DNA of 37,251 nt from Pseudomonadota bacterium (lineage in GTDB: Bacteria > Pseudomonadota > Gammaproteobacteria > Burkholderiales > Burkholderiaceae_C), in NCBI GenBank assembly GCA_021812315.1, contig JAKANU010000003.1, positions 1-37,251 on the forward strand, in the 5' to 3' direction. Positions 9,433-19,064 of the stretch are shown here, piece by piece. The number at the start of each line of letters is the position of its first letter. The first letter of the stretch is position 1. A program made the translations under genes and the position numbers. Below the pieces are notes generated by a model. That model was not told the DNA's origin. It worked only from the letters and a program-made list of their open reading frames with translations, and made no database searches.

Positions 9433-10088
9433 TCTCCCTTGAGCGCTTCGAGGTTGTGAATATCCAGGCTGTCGAACTTTTCGCGAATCTGGAACATGAA
9501 TACGCCCAGGATCAGCACGCCCACCAGCACGTCAAGGGCAATGCCGAACTCGACAATCATCGGCATGCCGTTGGTGACCGAGGTCGCGGCAAAAATCAGC
9601 CCGTTTTCCATTGACAGAAAACCGATCACCTGGGGCACCGCCTTGGAGCGCGTGATCATCATCATGAACGACAGCAGGACGCAGGCCAGGGCGATACCGA
9701 GCGAGCCGCCGGCCACCGTATGCGAGAGGCGCGAGATGGGTGAGGCCAGACTGAACGAGAAGATCACCAGGGCGATCCCCACCAGCATGGTTGTCGGAAT
9801 GTTGATCAGGGTCTCGACGTCCCAGCGCACATTGAGTTTGCGGATGACCCGGTGCAACAACCAGGGTATGAAAATGACTTTGAGCGAGAGCGTCAGGGCC
9901 GCAGAGATGTAGAGATCGGGCTGATCGGTGACATAGCCCAGTAGGACCGATGCGCCCACCAGCGCGGCACCCTGGATGGTAAAGAGATTGATCAGCGAGA
10001 CGATGCGCCGCTGCGAAATCATGGCAAACGAAAGCATCAGGATCAGGGTGGCGAACACATTGATCAGTTGCGGCACGAACCTGATCAT
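9429..10088 (-). CDS. hyfE: Hydrogenase-4 component E-like (HyfE, NuoK-like) membrane subunit
   Basis: 'TRSKAVPQVIGFLSMENGLIFAATSVTNGMPMIVEFGIALDVLVGVLILGVFMFQI' characteristic of HyfE; start MIRFVPQLIN; 4-bp overlaps with both neighbours. Confidence 0.87.
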   Translation of the reverse strand: MIRFVPQLINVFATLILMLSFAMISQRRIVSLINLFTIQGAALVGASVLLGYVTDQPDLYISAALTLSLKVIFIPWLLHRVIRKLNVRWDVETLINIPTTMLVGIALVIFSFSLASPISRLSHTVAGGSLGIALACVLLSFMMMITRSKAVPQVIGFLSMENGLIFAATSVTNGMPMIVEFGIALDVLVGVLILGVFMFQIREKFDSLDIHNLEALKGD

Positions 10089-11035
10089 GAAACCCCCAAC
10101 AGGATGTTGACCAGTAAACCGATCACCGCCAGCAGAAACGCCGTACCGAGAAACTCGGGTACCCGGAAAATCCGCATTTTGGCGCTCACCGTCTCGATCA
10201 GGGCCATCAAGATGCCACCCATTGCCAGCTTGACAATCAGCGCCGGCAAGGCCAGCAACAGCGCCAGCGGCGCATGCGCCCGCGCCACGCCCCAGGGGAA
10301 GAACAATGCCAGCCCGATGCAGGAATAGGCAAACAGCTTCAGACTCGCCGCCCACTCCAGCAACGCCAGATGGCGCCCGGAGTATTCAAGAATCAGGGAT
10401 TCGTGAATCATCGTGAGTTCAAGATGCGTCTCCGGGTTGTCCACCGGAACGCGGGCATTCTCGGCCAGCGAGACCATCGTGAAGGCGATGCCGGTGACCA
10501 GGAAGCTCGGATAGATGGCAAACTCCCGGTGCGCCAGCGTGTCGACGATGGTGGTCAGCGAGGTCGAGCGCGACACCATGGAGGCACAAAACAGCACCAT
10601 CAAGAGCGCCGGCTCAGCAAGGAAGCCAACCAGCATCTCCCGGCGCGCCCCGAGCGTGCCAAAGGCAGTGCCCACATCCATGGCCGCGAGCGATATGAAG
10701 ACGCGCGCCAGCGCAAACAAGCCAACCAGCGCGATCGCGTCGGCTGCGGGCGAGAGCGGCAAATCCGTCGACAGGGTCGGGACGATGGCACTGGCCAGCA
10801 GCATGCAGCCAAAGACAATGTAGGGCGTGGCCCGAAACAGCGGTGACGCGTGATCGGCGATGACCGATTCCTTGTTGAACAGCTTGCGCAGCACACGGTA
10901 GGGCTGCAGCAGATCCGGCGCGGTCTTATTCTGCAAGCGCGCACGCCACTGGTTGACCCAGCCCGTCATCAGCGGCGCGAGCAACAGCGCCATGACAATG
11001 GCCATGAGTTGAGAGACAAAGCCGAGCAGACTCAT
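10085..11035 (-). CDS. hyfC: Hydrogenase-4 subunit C-like (NuoH-like) membrane subunit
   Basis: NuoH-family motif 'AENARVPVDNPETHLELTMIHESLILEYSGRHLALLEWA'; start MSLLGFVSQL, 4-bp overlap with upstream ORF. Confidence 0.9.
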   Translation of the reverse strand: MSLLGFVSQLMAIVMALLLAPLMTGWVNQWRARLQNKTAPDLLQPYRVLRKLFNKESVIADHASPLFRATPYIVFGCMLLASAIVPTLSTDLPLSPAADAIALVGLFALARVFISLAAMDVGTAFGTLGARREMLVGFLAEPALLMVLFCASMVSRSTSLTTIVDTLAHREFAIYPSFLVTGIAFTMVSLAENARVPVDNPETHLELTMIHESLILEYSGRHLALLEWAASLKLFAYSCIGLALFFPWGVARAHAPLALLLALPALIVKLAMGGILMALIETVSAKMRIFRVPEFLGTAFLLAVIGLLVNILLGVS

Positions 11036-13056
11036 TGCTTGACCATCAACAGCACCACGATCAGGGTGACGAAGCTGTACATCAGGTACACAGCAATGCG
11101 CCCTTGCTGCAACAGTCCAATCAGCCTGGAGCCGCGCTCGACGGCTTTGGCCACAGGCAGATACAGCCAATACCACAAAGGGTCCTGCACCGTGACCCGG
11201 TAACGCGGCTGCACGTCAAAGGGTGTGGGCAATTCGCGGTGCATGCGAAACATCGGCTCGAAGATTTGCCGTATCGGCTGGCCGAAACCTTCGGCACTGT
11301 CCTGCATCCGCGGCGTTTGCCAGGGAAAGCCGCAATCCCAGGGCGGTGCACGGCGTGTGCCGCGATGATAGGTTTTGCGCACCAGCAAGTAGGCCACGGC
11401 AAAACAGGCCAGGACGCCGAGCAGGAAGATGGCCGGCGCATAGCTGGCACGTTCGACGCCCACCGGTACCAGCAGCCAGCCACTGGCTGCCACCGTCTGG
11501 CCCAGGCCCGCCGACACCAACAATTGCGTGACCGGATCCATCAGGCCGATGACCTGATTGGGCAGCAGACCCAGGGTCAGACAGCCCGCTGTCAGCCACA
11601 ACATGCCCACCCGTTCCCACGGGGCAGCATCGTGCGCCTGCGACAGCTTTTCTTCGCGCGGCTGGCCCAGAAAGATCACGCCAAAATACTTCACCATGGT
11701 GTAGCCGGACAAGGCGGCGATCAGCGCGATCAGTCCGGCCATCACCGGCACGAGCATGTTCAGAAATGAACTCGGCAGCCCGGTTGTGAACAGGAAGCTT
11801 TGCAGCAGCAGCCACTCGGCAACAAAGCCGCCCAGCGGAGGCAAACCCGCGCACGCCAGCGCGCCGATGAGTGTCGGCCAGGCCACCCACGGCACATAGC
11901 GCATCAGTCCGCCGAGTTTGCCAAGGCTGCGCTCGCCAGTGGCATGCATCACCGCGCCGGTGCTGCAAAACAGCAGGCTCTTGAACAATGCATGACTGAG
12001 CATGTGATACAGGGCTGCGGTCAGAGCCAGGGCCGAGAGCACCTTCATGCCATAAGCGGAAAACAACAAAGACAGACCGATCCCGGCGCAGATCAGGCCG
12101 ACGTTTTCGATCGATGAATACGCCAGCAATCGCTTCATCTCCACCTGCACAGTGGAAAAGATCACGCCAAACAGGGCCGTGCCCAGGCCGATGGCAATCA
12201 ACATCGCGCCCCACCACCAGATGCGCGTTGGCAGCAGGTCAAATGACACGCGCAACAGGCCGTACAGGGCGATCTTCAACATCACGCCGCTCATCAGCGC
12301 CGATACCGGTGAGGACGCCGCCGGATGCGCCTCCGGCAGCCAGACATGCACCGGCAGGATGCCAGCCTTGGCGCCGAAGCCGAACGCGGCGAGCACAAAC
12401 GCTATCGAAGCCCACAGGGGCGAGAGCTGTTGTGCACGCATGTTGGCAAAGGTGTAGTCACCCGTGTTCGCCTGCAGAACGCCAAAACACAGAAAGATGC
12501 CCAGCGCGCCCACGTGTGCCACCAGCAGGTAGATGAATCCGGCATCGCGAATTTCCGCGATGCGGTGGTTTGAGATGACCAGGAAGAAAGACGACAGCGC
12601 CATGGTCTCCCAAACCACCATGAAGGCGTAGGCATCATCGGCCAGCACCACCATCGCCATGCTGGCCAGAAAGACATGGTATTCAAGACAAATCAGCCCC
12701 GGTGGCGTGCCTTCACCCTTGCGGAAATAGCCGGCGGCGAAGGCCGACACACCGATCGAGGCGGCGCCAATCAGAATCAGGAAAAAGCTCGACAAGCTGT
12801 CCAGACGCAAATGAAACGGAAGTTGCGGCAGGCCGATGGGCAGCACCGCCACCTCTGAACCCTGGCCGACGGCGCTGAGCGCCACGCCGAGCAACAGCAG
12901 CGAAAACAGCGCGCTGGCCGGAAACAGGATGACGGCGACGAACCTGAATTGTCTCAGGGCGAAAACGCCGATCACACCAATCAGCAACCAGAGGCTCACC
13001 ACGAGCAAGACCCAATCGAGATGAACCCACGACAGCGGATGGAGCCATTCGTTCAT
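11032..13056 (-). CDS. hyfB: Hydrogenase-4 subunit B-like antiporter-type membrane subunit (NuoL/NuoM-like)
   Basis: 'VVWETMALSSFFLVISNH', 'GFGAKAGILPVHVWLPEAHPAASSPVSALMSGVMLKIALYGLLR', 'RLLAYSSIENVGLI'; 674 aa with C-terminal extension 'WDCGFPWQTPRMQDSAEGFGQPIRQIFEP' typical of HyfB. Confidence 0.92.
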   Translation of the reverse strand: MNEWLHPLSWVHLDWVLLVVSLWLLIGVIGVFALRQFRFVAVILFPASALFSLLLLGVALSAVGQGSEVAVLPIGLPQLPFHLRLDSLSSFFLILIGAASIGVSAFAAGYFRKGEGTPPGLICLEYHVFLASMAMVVLADDAYAFMVVWETMALSSFFLVISNHRIAEIRDAGFIYLLVAHVGALGIFLCFGVLQANTGDYTFANMRAQQLSPLWASIAFVLAAFGFGAKAGILPVHVWLPEAHPAASSPVSALMSGVMLKIALYGLLRVSFDLLPTRIWWWGAMLIAIGLGTALFGVIFSTVQVEMKRLLAYSSIENVGLICAGIGLSLLFSAYGMKVLSALALTAALYHMLSHALFKSLLFCSTGAVMHATGERSLGKLGGLMRYVPWVAWPTLIGALACAGLPPLGGFVAEWLLLQSFLFTTGLPSSFLNMLVPVMAGLIALIAALSGYTMVKYFGVIFLGQPREEKLSQAHDAAPWERVGMLWLTAGCLTLGLLPNQVIGLMDPVTQLLVSAGLGQTVAASGWLLVPVGVERASYAPAIFLLGVLACFAVAYLLVRKTYHRGTRRAPPWDCGFPWQTPRMQDSAEGFGQPIRQIFEPMFRMHRELPTPFDVQPRYRVTVQDPLWYWLYLPVAKAVERGSRLIGLLQQGRIAVYLMYSFVTLIVVLLMVKQ

Positions 13057-13187
13057 TCAGACCAACTCAATATCCGTCAAACAGCAAATTTCGACCGTGC
13101 ATACCTGTATGGTACATGCGCGCGCCGCAGATGCCGACGCGATCGGCCGGCCGGGGACAGCTAAAATAAGGCAACGAGGTCCCTGTC

Positions 13188-13403
13188 ATGAATATTTTTT
13201 CACGCCCCAACTATCAATCCGACGCCACTCAATTCATCGATCAGCTCAAAGCCAGGAATCCGAAGATCGCCAGCGGACAGGCTCAAGGCCGCGCCCTGCT
13301 GTGGGACAAGGCGGTTGACCGTGACGCCTGGCGTGCCTATCGTGCCGCCACGGTAGCCCAACAACCCTACGTTTACCAAACCTCCCACGACAGCCTGAGT
13401 TAA
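13188..13403 (+). CDS. DUF3460 family small protein
   Basis: 'RPNYQSDATQFIDQLKARNPKIASGQAQGRALLWDKAVDRD' matches the DUF3460 pattern; position just before scpA is usual in Burkholderiales. Confidence 0.78.
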   Translation: MNIFSRPNYQSDATQFIDQLKARNPKIASGQAQGRALLWDKAVDRDAWRAYRAATVAQQPYVYQTSHDSLS

Positions 13404-13422
13404 GCACTAAACTCTGCGCAAA

Positions 13423-13463
13423 GGCCTGGATCCAGAGCGTATGCCGCTCCTTTTTCTATAGCT
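13423..13463. repeat. Short AT-cored interspersed repeat copy (upstream of scpA)
   Basis: GGCCTGGATCCAGAGCGTATGCCGCTCCTTTTTCTATAGCT; shares GGCCTG start and GCTCCT-(AT core)-ATAGC end with the reverse complement of the gpsA copy. Confidence 0.5.
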
Positions 13464-13468
13464 GAAAC

Positions 13469-14329
13469 ATGACGGAACCCGCCGATTCCGATGCGCTCGG
13501 CGCAAGGCTGGCGCTGGATCCGGACGGGTTGCCCGACGTGGTCGATCAGGTGGCGCTGGCGCGCCTGTACGGCGAACCGTTGTTTTCACTGCCACACGAT
13601 CTGTACATCCCGCCCGATGCCCTGGAAGTCTTTCTGGAAGCGTTTGAAGGTCCACTCGACCTTCTGTTGTACCTGATCCGCAAGCAGAACTTCAACATCC
13701 TCGACATACCCATGGCCGGCGTGACGCGCCAGTATCTGGTCTACGTGGAGGAAATTCGCGGGCGCAATCTTGAACTTGCAGCCGAGTATTTGCTGATGGC
13801 GGCGATGCTCATCGAGATCAAGTCCCGCATGCTGCTGCCGCCCAAGAGAGTCGCGCCGGGCGAGGAGGCGGAAGACCCGCGCGCCGAACTGGTGCGTCGC
13901 CTGCTTGAATACGAGCGCATCAAGCTGGCGGCTGCGCGGCTTGATGCCCTGCCCCAATGCGGACGCGACTTCCTCAAGGCGCAGGTGTACATTGAGCAGT
14001 CCTTGCAACCGCGCTTTCCCGAGGTCAGCGTCACTGACCTGCAACAGGCCTGGAGCTCGATCCTGGCCCGCGCCAAGCTGGTCCAGCACCACCGAATCAC
14101 GCGTGCCGAACTCTCGGTGCGCGAACACATGGGTGTGGTGCTGAAGAAGCTGCAGGGTCGACGCTTTGCGGAATTTGAAGAGCTGTTCGATCCGGCCCTG
14201 GGCGCCCCGGTGCTGGTCGTCACCTTCATCGCCATGCTCGAACTCGCCAAGGAAGCCTTGATCGAAATCACGCAGGCCGAAGCCTTCGCGCCGATCTACG
14301 TCAGACTGGCCTATTCAACGCTTTCCTGA
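13469..14329 (+). CDS. scpA: Segregation and condensation protein A
   Basis: 'VFLEAFEGPLDLLLYLIRKQNFNILDIPMAGVTRQYLVYVE...LEIKSRMLLP' ScpA/kleisin signature. Confidence 0.95.
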   Translation: MTEPADSDALGARLALDPDGLPDVVDQVALARLYGEPLFSLPHDLYIPPDALEVFLEAFEGPLDLLLYLIRKQNFNILDIPMAGVTRQYLVYVEEIRGRNLELAAEYLLMAAMLIEIKSRMLLPPKRVAPGEEAEDPRAELVRRLLEYERIKLAAARLDALPQCGRDFLKAQVYIEQSLQPRFPEVSVTDLQQAWSSILARAKLVQHHRITRAELSVREHMGVVLKKLQGRRFAEFEELFDPALGAPVLVVTFIAMLELAKEALIEITQAEAFAPIYVRLAYSTLS

Positions 14330-14347
14330 GCCGCCCGCGCGCAGACG

Positions 14348-15364
14348 CTAGAGCGGCTCCGCGGTCGGGTCACGGCCCATCAGCAGGGCCAACGCCTGCG
14401 ACGGTCGAACCTGTCCATCGAGAAGCGCCACCACCGTCTGCGCAATGGGCATCTCGACGCCCAGGGCAGCGGCACGCTGCAGCACCGTGCGCGCGCAGTA
14501 CACACCCTCGGCAACGTGCCCGAGCGAGCCCAGCGCCTGCGTCAGGCTCTGCCCGGCGCCCAGCGCCAGGCCGACCTGCCGATTGCGCGAGAGGTCGCCG
14601 GTTGCCGTGAGCACCAGATCGCCCAACCCGCTCAAGCCCATGAAGGTCTCGGCCCGCGCGCCCAAGGCCACACCCAGACGAGTCATCTCCGCAAGTCCTC
14701 TGGTGATCAAGGCGGCCCGGGCGTTCAGGCCAAGGCCGAGCCCGTCGCACAGGCCGGCGGCAATCGCCAGCACATTCTTGACGGCACCTCCAACCTCGAC
14801 ACCAACGATGTCGTCGTTGGCATACACACGCAGGTTCGGGCCATGAAAGGCCGCCACCAGCGCGCTGCGCACACTGGCATGAACACTCGCGGCGACCAGA
14901 GCGGTCGGTTGTGCGCGCGCCACCTCCAGCGCAAAACTCGGACCACTGAGCACGCCTGCTATCAAATCAGGAGCTGCTTGCGCTTGTATTTCGTTCCCTA
15001 GCAGGCCAAACTCCTTGGAACCCTGGGCTTCAAAACCCTTGCATAACCACGCCAATGGCACACGGCAGCCGGCTATTTGAACAAGCATGCTGCGCAGCGC
15101 CGCCATCGGCGTCGCCACCATCACCAGATCGGCCCGCGCGCTGAGGGCACAGAGTTCATGTGCCGGGATGGCGCTGATTGCCAACTCGGGTGACAGGGCC
15201 ACACCTGGCAGGTAGCGAAGATTTTCGCGCCGGGTCTGCAAGCTATGCGCCAGCCCGGCATCGCGCGCCCAAAGCGTGACACGATGGGCGGCACCCGTCT
15301 TGCCCTGGGCATAGTGCGCCAGCGCCGTGCCCCAGGCTCCGGCCCCAAGCACGACGATGTTCAT
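14348..15364 (-). CDS. gpsA: NAD(P)H-dependent glycerol-3-phosphate dehydrogenase
   Basis: N-terminal '[16 protein letters not shown]', '[11 protein letters not shown]', '[40 protein letters not shown]', '[23 protein letters not shown]'. Confidence 0.97.
   Translation of the reverse strand: MNIVVLGAGAWGTALAHYAQGKTGAAHRVTLWARDAGLAHSLQTRRENLRYLPGVALSPELAISAIPAHELCALSARADLVMVATPMAALRSMLVQIAGCRVPLAWLCKGFEAQGSKEFGLLGNEIQAQAAPDLIAGVLSGPSFALEVARAQPTALVAASVHASVRSALVAAFHGPNLRVYANDDIVGVEVGGAVKNVLAIAAGLCDGLGLGLNARAALITRGLAEMTRLGVALGARAETFMGLSGLGDLVLTATGDLSRNRQVGLALGAGQSLTQALGSLGHVAEGVYCARTVLQRAAALGVEMPIAQTVVALLDGQVRPSQALALLMGRDPTAEPL
14955..15007. repeat. Short AT-cored interspersed repeat, longest copy (inside gpsA)
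   Basis: CCTGCTATCAAATCAGGAGCTGCTTGCGCTTGTATTTCGTTCCCTAGCAGGCC with terminal CCTGCT/AGCAGG inverted ends. Confidence 0.6.
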
Positions 15365-15416
15365 GAAACGCCTAACCGGACTTGCACGAGCGTGCGGATC
15401 AGGCGATCCTGCGGGC

Positions 15417-15893
15417 CTACTGGGTGACGACGCGCGGCGTTTCCGCGGCCACCGGCGCAGCGGCGGCCTGCTGCTGTTGCTGCTGCTCGTACATGGCCTG
15501 GAAATTGATTTCGGCCAGATGCACCGGTGGAAAACCGCCGCGCTGGATCAGGTCAGCCACGTTGCCACGCAAATACGGGTAAACGATCTGCGGGCAGGCG
15601 ATGCCCATGACCGGACCCATCTGTTCGGGCGGCAAATTGCGGATCTCGAAAATGCCGGCCTGCGTGGACTCCACCAGGAACACGGTCTTGTCCTTGATCT
15701 TGGTCTGCACCGTGGCTGTGACCGTGACTTCGTAAATGCCATCGGAAATCTGACCCGCATTCACGCCGAGCTGGATGTCCACCGTCGGCTGCTCCTGCTC
15801 TAGCAGGATCGCCGGTGAATTGGGTTGCTCCAGCGACGCGCCCTTGAGGTAGACACGCTGAATCTGGAACACGGGATCTTTTTCGTCGGACAT
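15417..15893 (-). CDS. secB: Protein-export chaperone SecB
   Basis: '[34 protein letters not shown]...[61 protein letters not shown]'. Confidence 0.97.
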   Translation of the reverse strand: MSDEKDPVFQIQRVYLKGASLEQPNSPAILLEQEQPTVDIQLGVNAGQISDGIYEVTVTATVQTKIKDKTVFLVESTQAGIFEIRNLPPEQMGPVMGIACPQIVYPYLRGNVADLIQRGGFPPVHLAEINFQAMYEQQQQQQAAAAPVAAETPRVVTQ

Positions 15894-15967
15894 GACATTT
15901 CTTTCTGGTCAGTAATAAAGAGGTTCCCGGGTTCGCCGGGGCAGGAACAGCTAGGCTGTGGATTATC

Positions 15968-16228
15968 TCAGGCCGCGTTGAGCAGGGGCACGAGGCCGCC
16001 GCTGGCATCCAGCGCAATCAGGTCATCGCAGCCGCCGACGTGCGTCTGGCCAATAAAGATCTGCGGAACCGTCCGCCGACCGGTGATTGCCATCATCTCG
16101 GCTCTCTGCCCGGCATCGGAGTCAACGCGGATTTCCTCCATGTGCGCAACGCCCTTGGCCTTGAGCACCTCCTTGGCCTGCCGGCAATAAGGGCATTCGG
16201 CCGTGGTGTAGATTTTGACGGCTTGCAT
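15968..16228 (-). CDS. grxC: Glutaredoxin 3
   Basis: 'VKIYTTAECPYCRQAKEVLKAKGV...GRRTVPQIFIGQTHVGGCDDL'; CPYC active site; start MQAVKIYTT. Confidence 0.95.
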   Translation of the reverse strand: MQAVKIYTTAECPYCRQAKEVLKAKGVAHMEEIRVDSDAGQRAEMMAITGRRTVPQIFIGQTHVGGCDDLIALDASGGLVPLLNAA

Positions 16229-16263
16229 GAAAACTCCATTCAAAGGGTGTGTGCCCAAGGCAA

Positions 16264-16671
16264 TTAGCTTTTTTCGATCGGCAGATTGGCAGCTTTCCAC
16301 TCCGCCAGCCCGCCGCCGAGGGAGTATGCCTGCGCATAGCCCAGTTTCTTGGCGATGAGCACGGCACGCCCTGAACGGGCACCCGACTGGCACACCAGAA
16401 TCAATGGCAGGGCCTTGTTTTTGACGACCGTGGGCAACTTTTCCTCGAACTGGCTCAGGACAATGTTCTTCGACCCGCCGACATGACCGCACGCGTACTC
16501 CGCCGCCTCGCAGATGTCGATGACTACGGCCTTTTCACGGTTGATTAGTTGCACCGCTGCGGCTGGCGTCAAGCCGCCGGAGGCAACGCCCTTGAGCGAG
16601 GGCCAAAACAGCAACGAAGCGGAGACCAGCGCGACCGACAGGAGCATCCAGTTGTCGATGATGAATTTCAC
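16264..16671 (-). CDS. Rhodanese-like domain protein with N-terminal membrane anchor
   Basis: Hydrophobic N-terminus then rhodanese domain with 'PLILVCQSGARSGRAVLIAKKLGYAQAYSLGGGLAEW' (CQSGARS active loop). Confidence 0.92.
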   Translation of the reverse strand: MKFIIDNWMLLSVALVSASLLFWPSLKGVASGGLTPAAAVQLINREKAVVIDICEAAEYACGHVGGSKNIVLSQFEEKLPTVVKNKALPLILVCQSGARSGRAVLIAKKLGYAQAYSLGGGLAEWKAANLPIEKS

Positions 16672-16768
16672 TTTTTTCCTTGGGCTAAACCCGGCATTTT
16701 AGAATAGAGGAAAAATCGGCCGCTACGGCACCGGTTTTGCCCGACCCCAAGCTTGCCCATCACCCGCC

Positions 16769-17512
16769 ATGCACCAACTCGTTCTCATCCGCCACGGCGA
16801 ATCGACCTGGAATCTGGACAACCGCTTTACCGGCTGGACCGACGTCGATTTGACGCCCGCAGGCGTGCGGCAGGCCACGCAGGCCGGCCGACTGCTCAAG
16901 TCCGGGGGATACGATTTCGATGTCGCCTACACCAGCGTGCTCAAACGCGCCACGCGCACCCTCTGGCATGTGCTCGACGAGATGGACCGCACCTGGTTGC
17001 CGGTGGTCCACAGCTGGCGCCTCAATGAACGCCATTACGGTGCGTTGCAGGGGCTGAACAAGGCCGAAACGGCGAAAAAGTACGGTGATGCCCAGGTGCT
17101 TGCCTGGCGGCGCAGCTACGACACGCCGCCGCCCGCTCTCGAACCCACCGACCCGCGCTGCGAACGCACCGACTTGCGCTACGCGAATCTGGATGCGGGC
17201 CAGGTTCCGCTGACCGAGTGCCTGAAGGATACCGTCGCGCGCGTCCTGCCCTTGTGGAACGAGACCCTGGCGCCGGCCATCCGCGCGGGCCGACGCGTGC
17301 TGATCGCCGCCCACGGAAATTCAATCCGCGCACTGGTGAAATACCTCGACCAGGTCTCCGACGCCGAAATCGTCGGCCTGAACATTCCCAACGGCATCCC
17401 GCTGGTCTACGAACTCGACGCCGGGTTGCGGCCGATTCGGCACCGCTATTTGGGCGACGCCCAGGCCGCCGCACAAGCCGCAGCAGCCGTGGCTGCTCAG
17501 GCCAAGGCCTGA
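16769..17512 (+). CDS. gpmA: 2,3-bisphosphoglycerate-dependent phosphoglycerate mutase
   Basis: '[29 protein letters not shown]...[38 protein letters not shown]...[15 protein letters not shown]'. Confidence 0.97.
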   Translation: MHQLVLIRHGESTWNLDNRFTGWTDVDLTPAGVRQATQAGRLLKSGGYDFDVAYTSVLKRATRTLWHVLDEMDRTWLPVVHSWRLNERHYGALQGLNKAETAKKYGDAQVLAWRRSYDTPPPALEPTDPRCERTDLRYANLDAGQVPLTECLKDTVARVLPLWNETLAPAIRAGRRVLIAAHGNSIRALVKYLDQVSDAEIVGLNIPNGIPLVYELDAGLRPIRHRYLGDAQAAAQAAAAVAAQAKA

Positions 17513-17583
17513 GTTGGTTGGGAACCGAACAGGACGGATCCGCTCCAAGCGTGTATATTGCCCGGCACCAATCAGAGAAACCT

Positions 17584-19056
17584 ATGGGTCAAAAACTTAA
17601 AGCGGTCGGCTGGATCTCGCTCGGCGTCGTGGCCGGCGCGCTGACGACGATATCCCTGCAGACAGTGGCACGCGGCGCGCTTGCGCCCTTGCCACTTGAA
17701 GAACTACAGCAATTGGCCGCCGTTTTCGGAATGGTCAAGACCAACTACGTCGAGCCAGTCAATGACAGGAAGCTCATCACCGATGCCATCGTCGGGATGG
17801 TCTCGAGTCTGGATCCACACTCGCAGTATCTGGACAAGAAGGCCCTGAAGGAATTCAACGAGGGAACAACCGGAAAGTTTGTCGGCGTCGGCATCGAAAT
17901 TTCGCAGGAAGACGGCTTGATCAAGGTGGTCTCGCCGATCGAAGGTTCGCCGGCGTTTCGGGCTGGCCTCAAGCCCAACGATCTGATCACCAAGATTGAC
18001 GATACACCGGTCAAGGGTCTGGCGTTGAGCGAAGGCGTCAAGCGCATGCGCGGCGAGCCCAACACAAAAGTGCTGCTTACCATTTTCCGCAAGGACGAAA
18101 GTCGCACTTTTGTAGTTTCGATCACGCGCGAGGAAATCCGCACGCAATCGGTTCGCGCCAAGGTCATCGAACCGGGCTACGCCTGGATTCGCCTGAGCCA
18201 GTTCCAGGAGCGCACCGTGGCAGACTTTGCCCGCAAAGTCGAGGAAATCTACAAAACAGAGCCGCAACTCAAGGGACTGGTGCTTGACCTGCGCAACGAC
18301 CCTGGCGGCTATCTTGACGCTGCGGTTGCGGTATCGGCGGCGTTCCTGCCGGAAAACGTCACCGTGGTGTCAGCCAATGGCCAGCTCGCCGAGAGCAAAT
18401 TCACGTTCAAGGCCGCGCCCGAGTTCTACCAGCGCCGCGGCGGGGCGGACCCGCTCAGGCATCTCAACGAAGTCACCAAGGGCGCGCTCAAGAAGATACC
18501 GATGGTGGTCCTGGTTAACGAGGGCTCGGCCTCGGCCAGCGAGATCGTCGCCGGAGCACTGCAGGATCACAAGCGCGCCAAGTTGATGGGCAACCAGACC
18601 TTTGGCAAAGGATCGGTGCAAACCGCGGTCTGCCTGGACCCATCGTTTCGCATGGATAACTGCCCGAGCGCCGGTCTGAAACTCACCACCAGCCGCTATT
18701 ACACGCCCAGCGGGAGGTCGATCCAGGCCAAGGGCATCGTCCCGGATGTGATGGTTGATGAAACGCCCGAGGGCAACCTTTTCGCCGCATTGCGCACCCG
18801 TGAAGCCGACCTGGAGAAGCATCTTGCTAGCGGACAGGGCGTCGAGCAGAAGGATGAAGCGCGTGAAAAGGCTCGCGAAGAGGCGCGGATCAAGCTCGAG
18901 GAAGAGTTCAAGAAGCCACTGTCGGAGCGCCGTCTGCCCGAATATGGCTCGGACAAGGACTTCCAGCTTCAGCAGGCATTGAATCAACTCAAGGGTCAGC
19001 CGGTGGTTGTCAGCAAGACCCTGGTCGAGCGCAAGGAAGAAAAGAAAGAAGAATAA
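17584..19056 (+). CDS. S41 family C-terminal processing peptidase with PDZ domain
   Basis: N-terminal signal/anchor, PDZ 'GVGIEISQEDGLIKVVSPIEGSPAFRAGLKPNDLITKIDD', catalytic region 'NEGSASASEIVAGALQDHKRAKLMGNQTFGKGSVQT'; start MGQKLKAVGW. Confidence 0.95.
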   Translation: MGQKLKAVGWISLGVVAGALTTISLQTVARGALAPLPLEELQQLAAVFGMVKTNYVEPVNDRKLITDAIVGMVSSLDPHSQYLDKKALKEFNEGTTGKFVGVGIEISQEDGLIKVVSPIEGSPAFRAGLKPNDLITKIDDTPVKGLALSEGVKRMRGEPNTKVLLTIFRKDESRTFVVSITREEIRTQSVRAKVIEPGYAWIRLSQFQERTVADFARKVEEIYKTEPQLKGLVLDLRNDPGGYLDAAVAVSAAFLPENVTVVSANGQLAESKFTFKAAPEFYQRRGGADPLRHLNEVTKGALKKIPMVVLVNEGSASASEIVAGALQDHKRAKLMGNQTFGKGSVQTAVCLDPSFRMDNCPSAGLKLTTSRYYTPSGRSIQAKGIVPDVMVDETPEGNLFAALRTREADLEKHLASGQGVEQKDEAREKAREEARIKLEEEFKKPLSERRLPEYGSDKDFQLQQALNQLKGQPVVVSKTLVERKEEKKEE

Positions 19057-19064
19057 GAGCCGGT

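Noticed and set aside
5902-13056. Calling the operon a functional hydrogenase-4 or respiratory complex I
   Set aside because: NiFe cysteine ligands are absent and the NADH and ferredoxin modules are missing.
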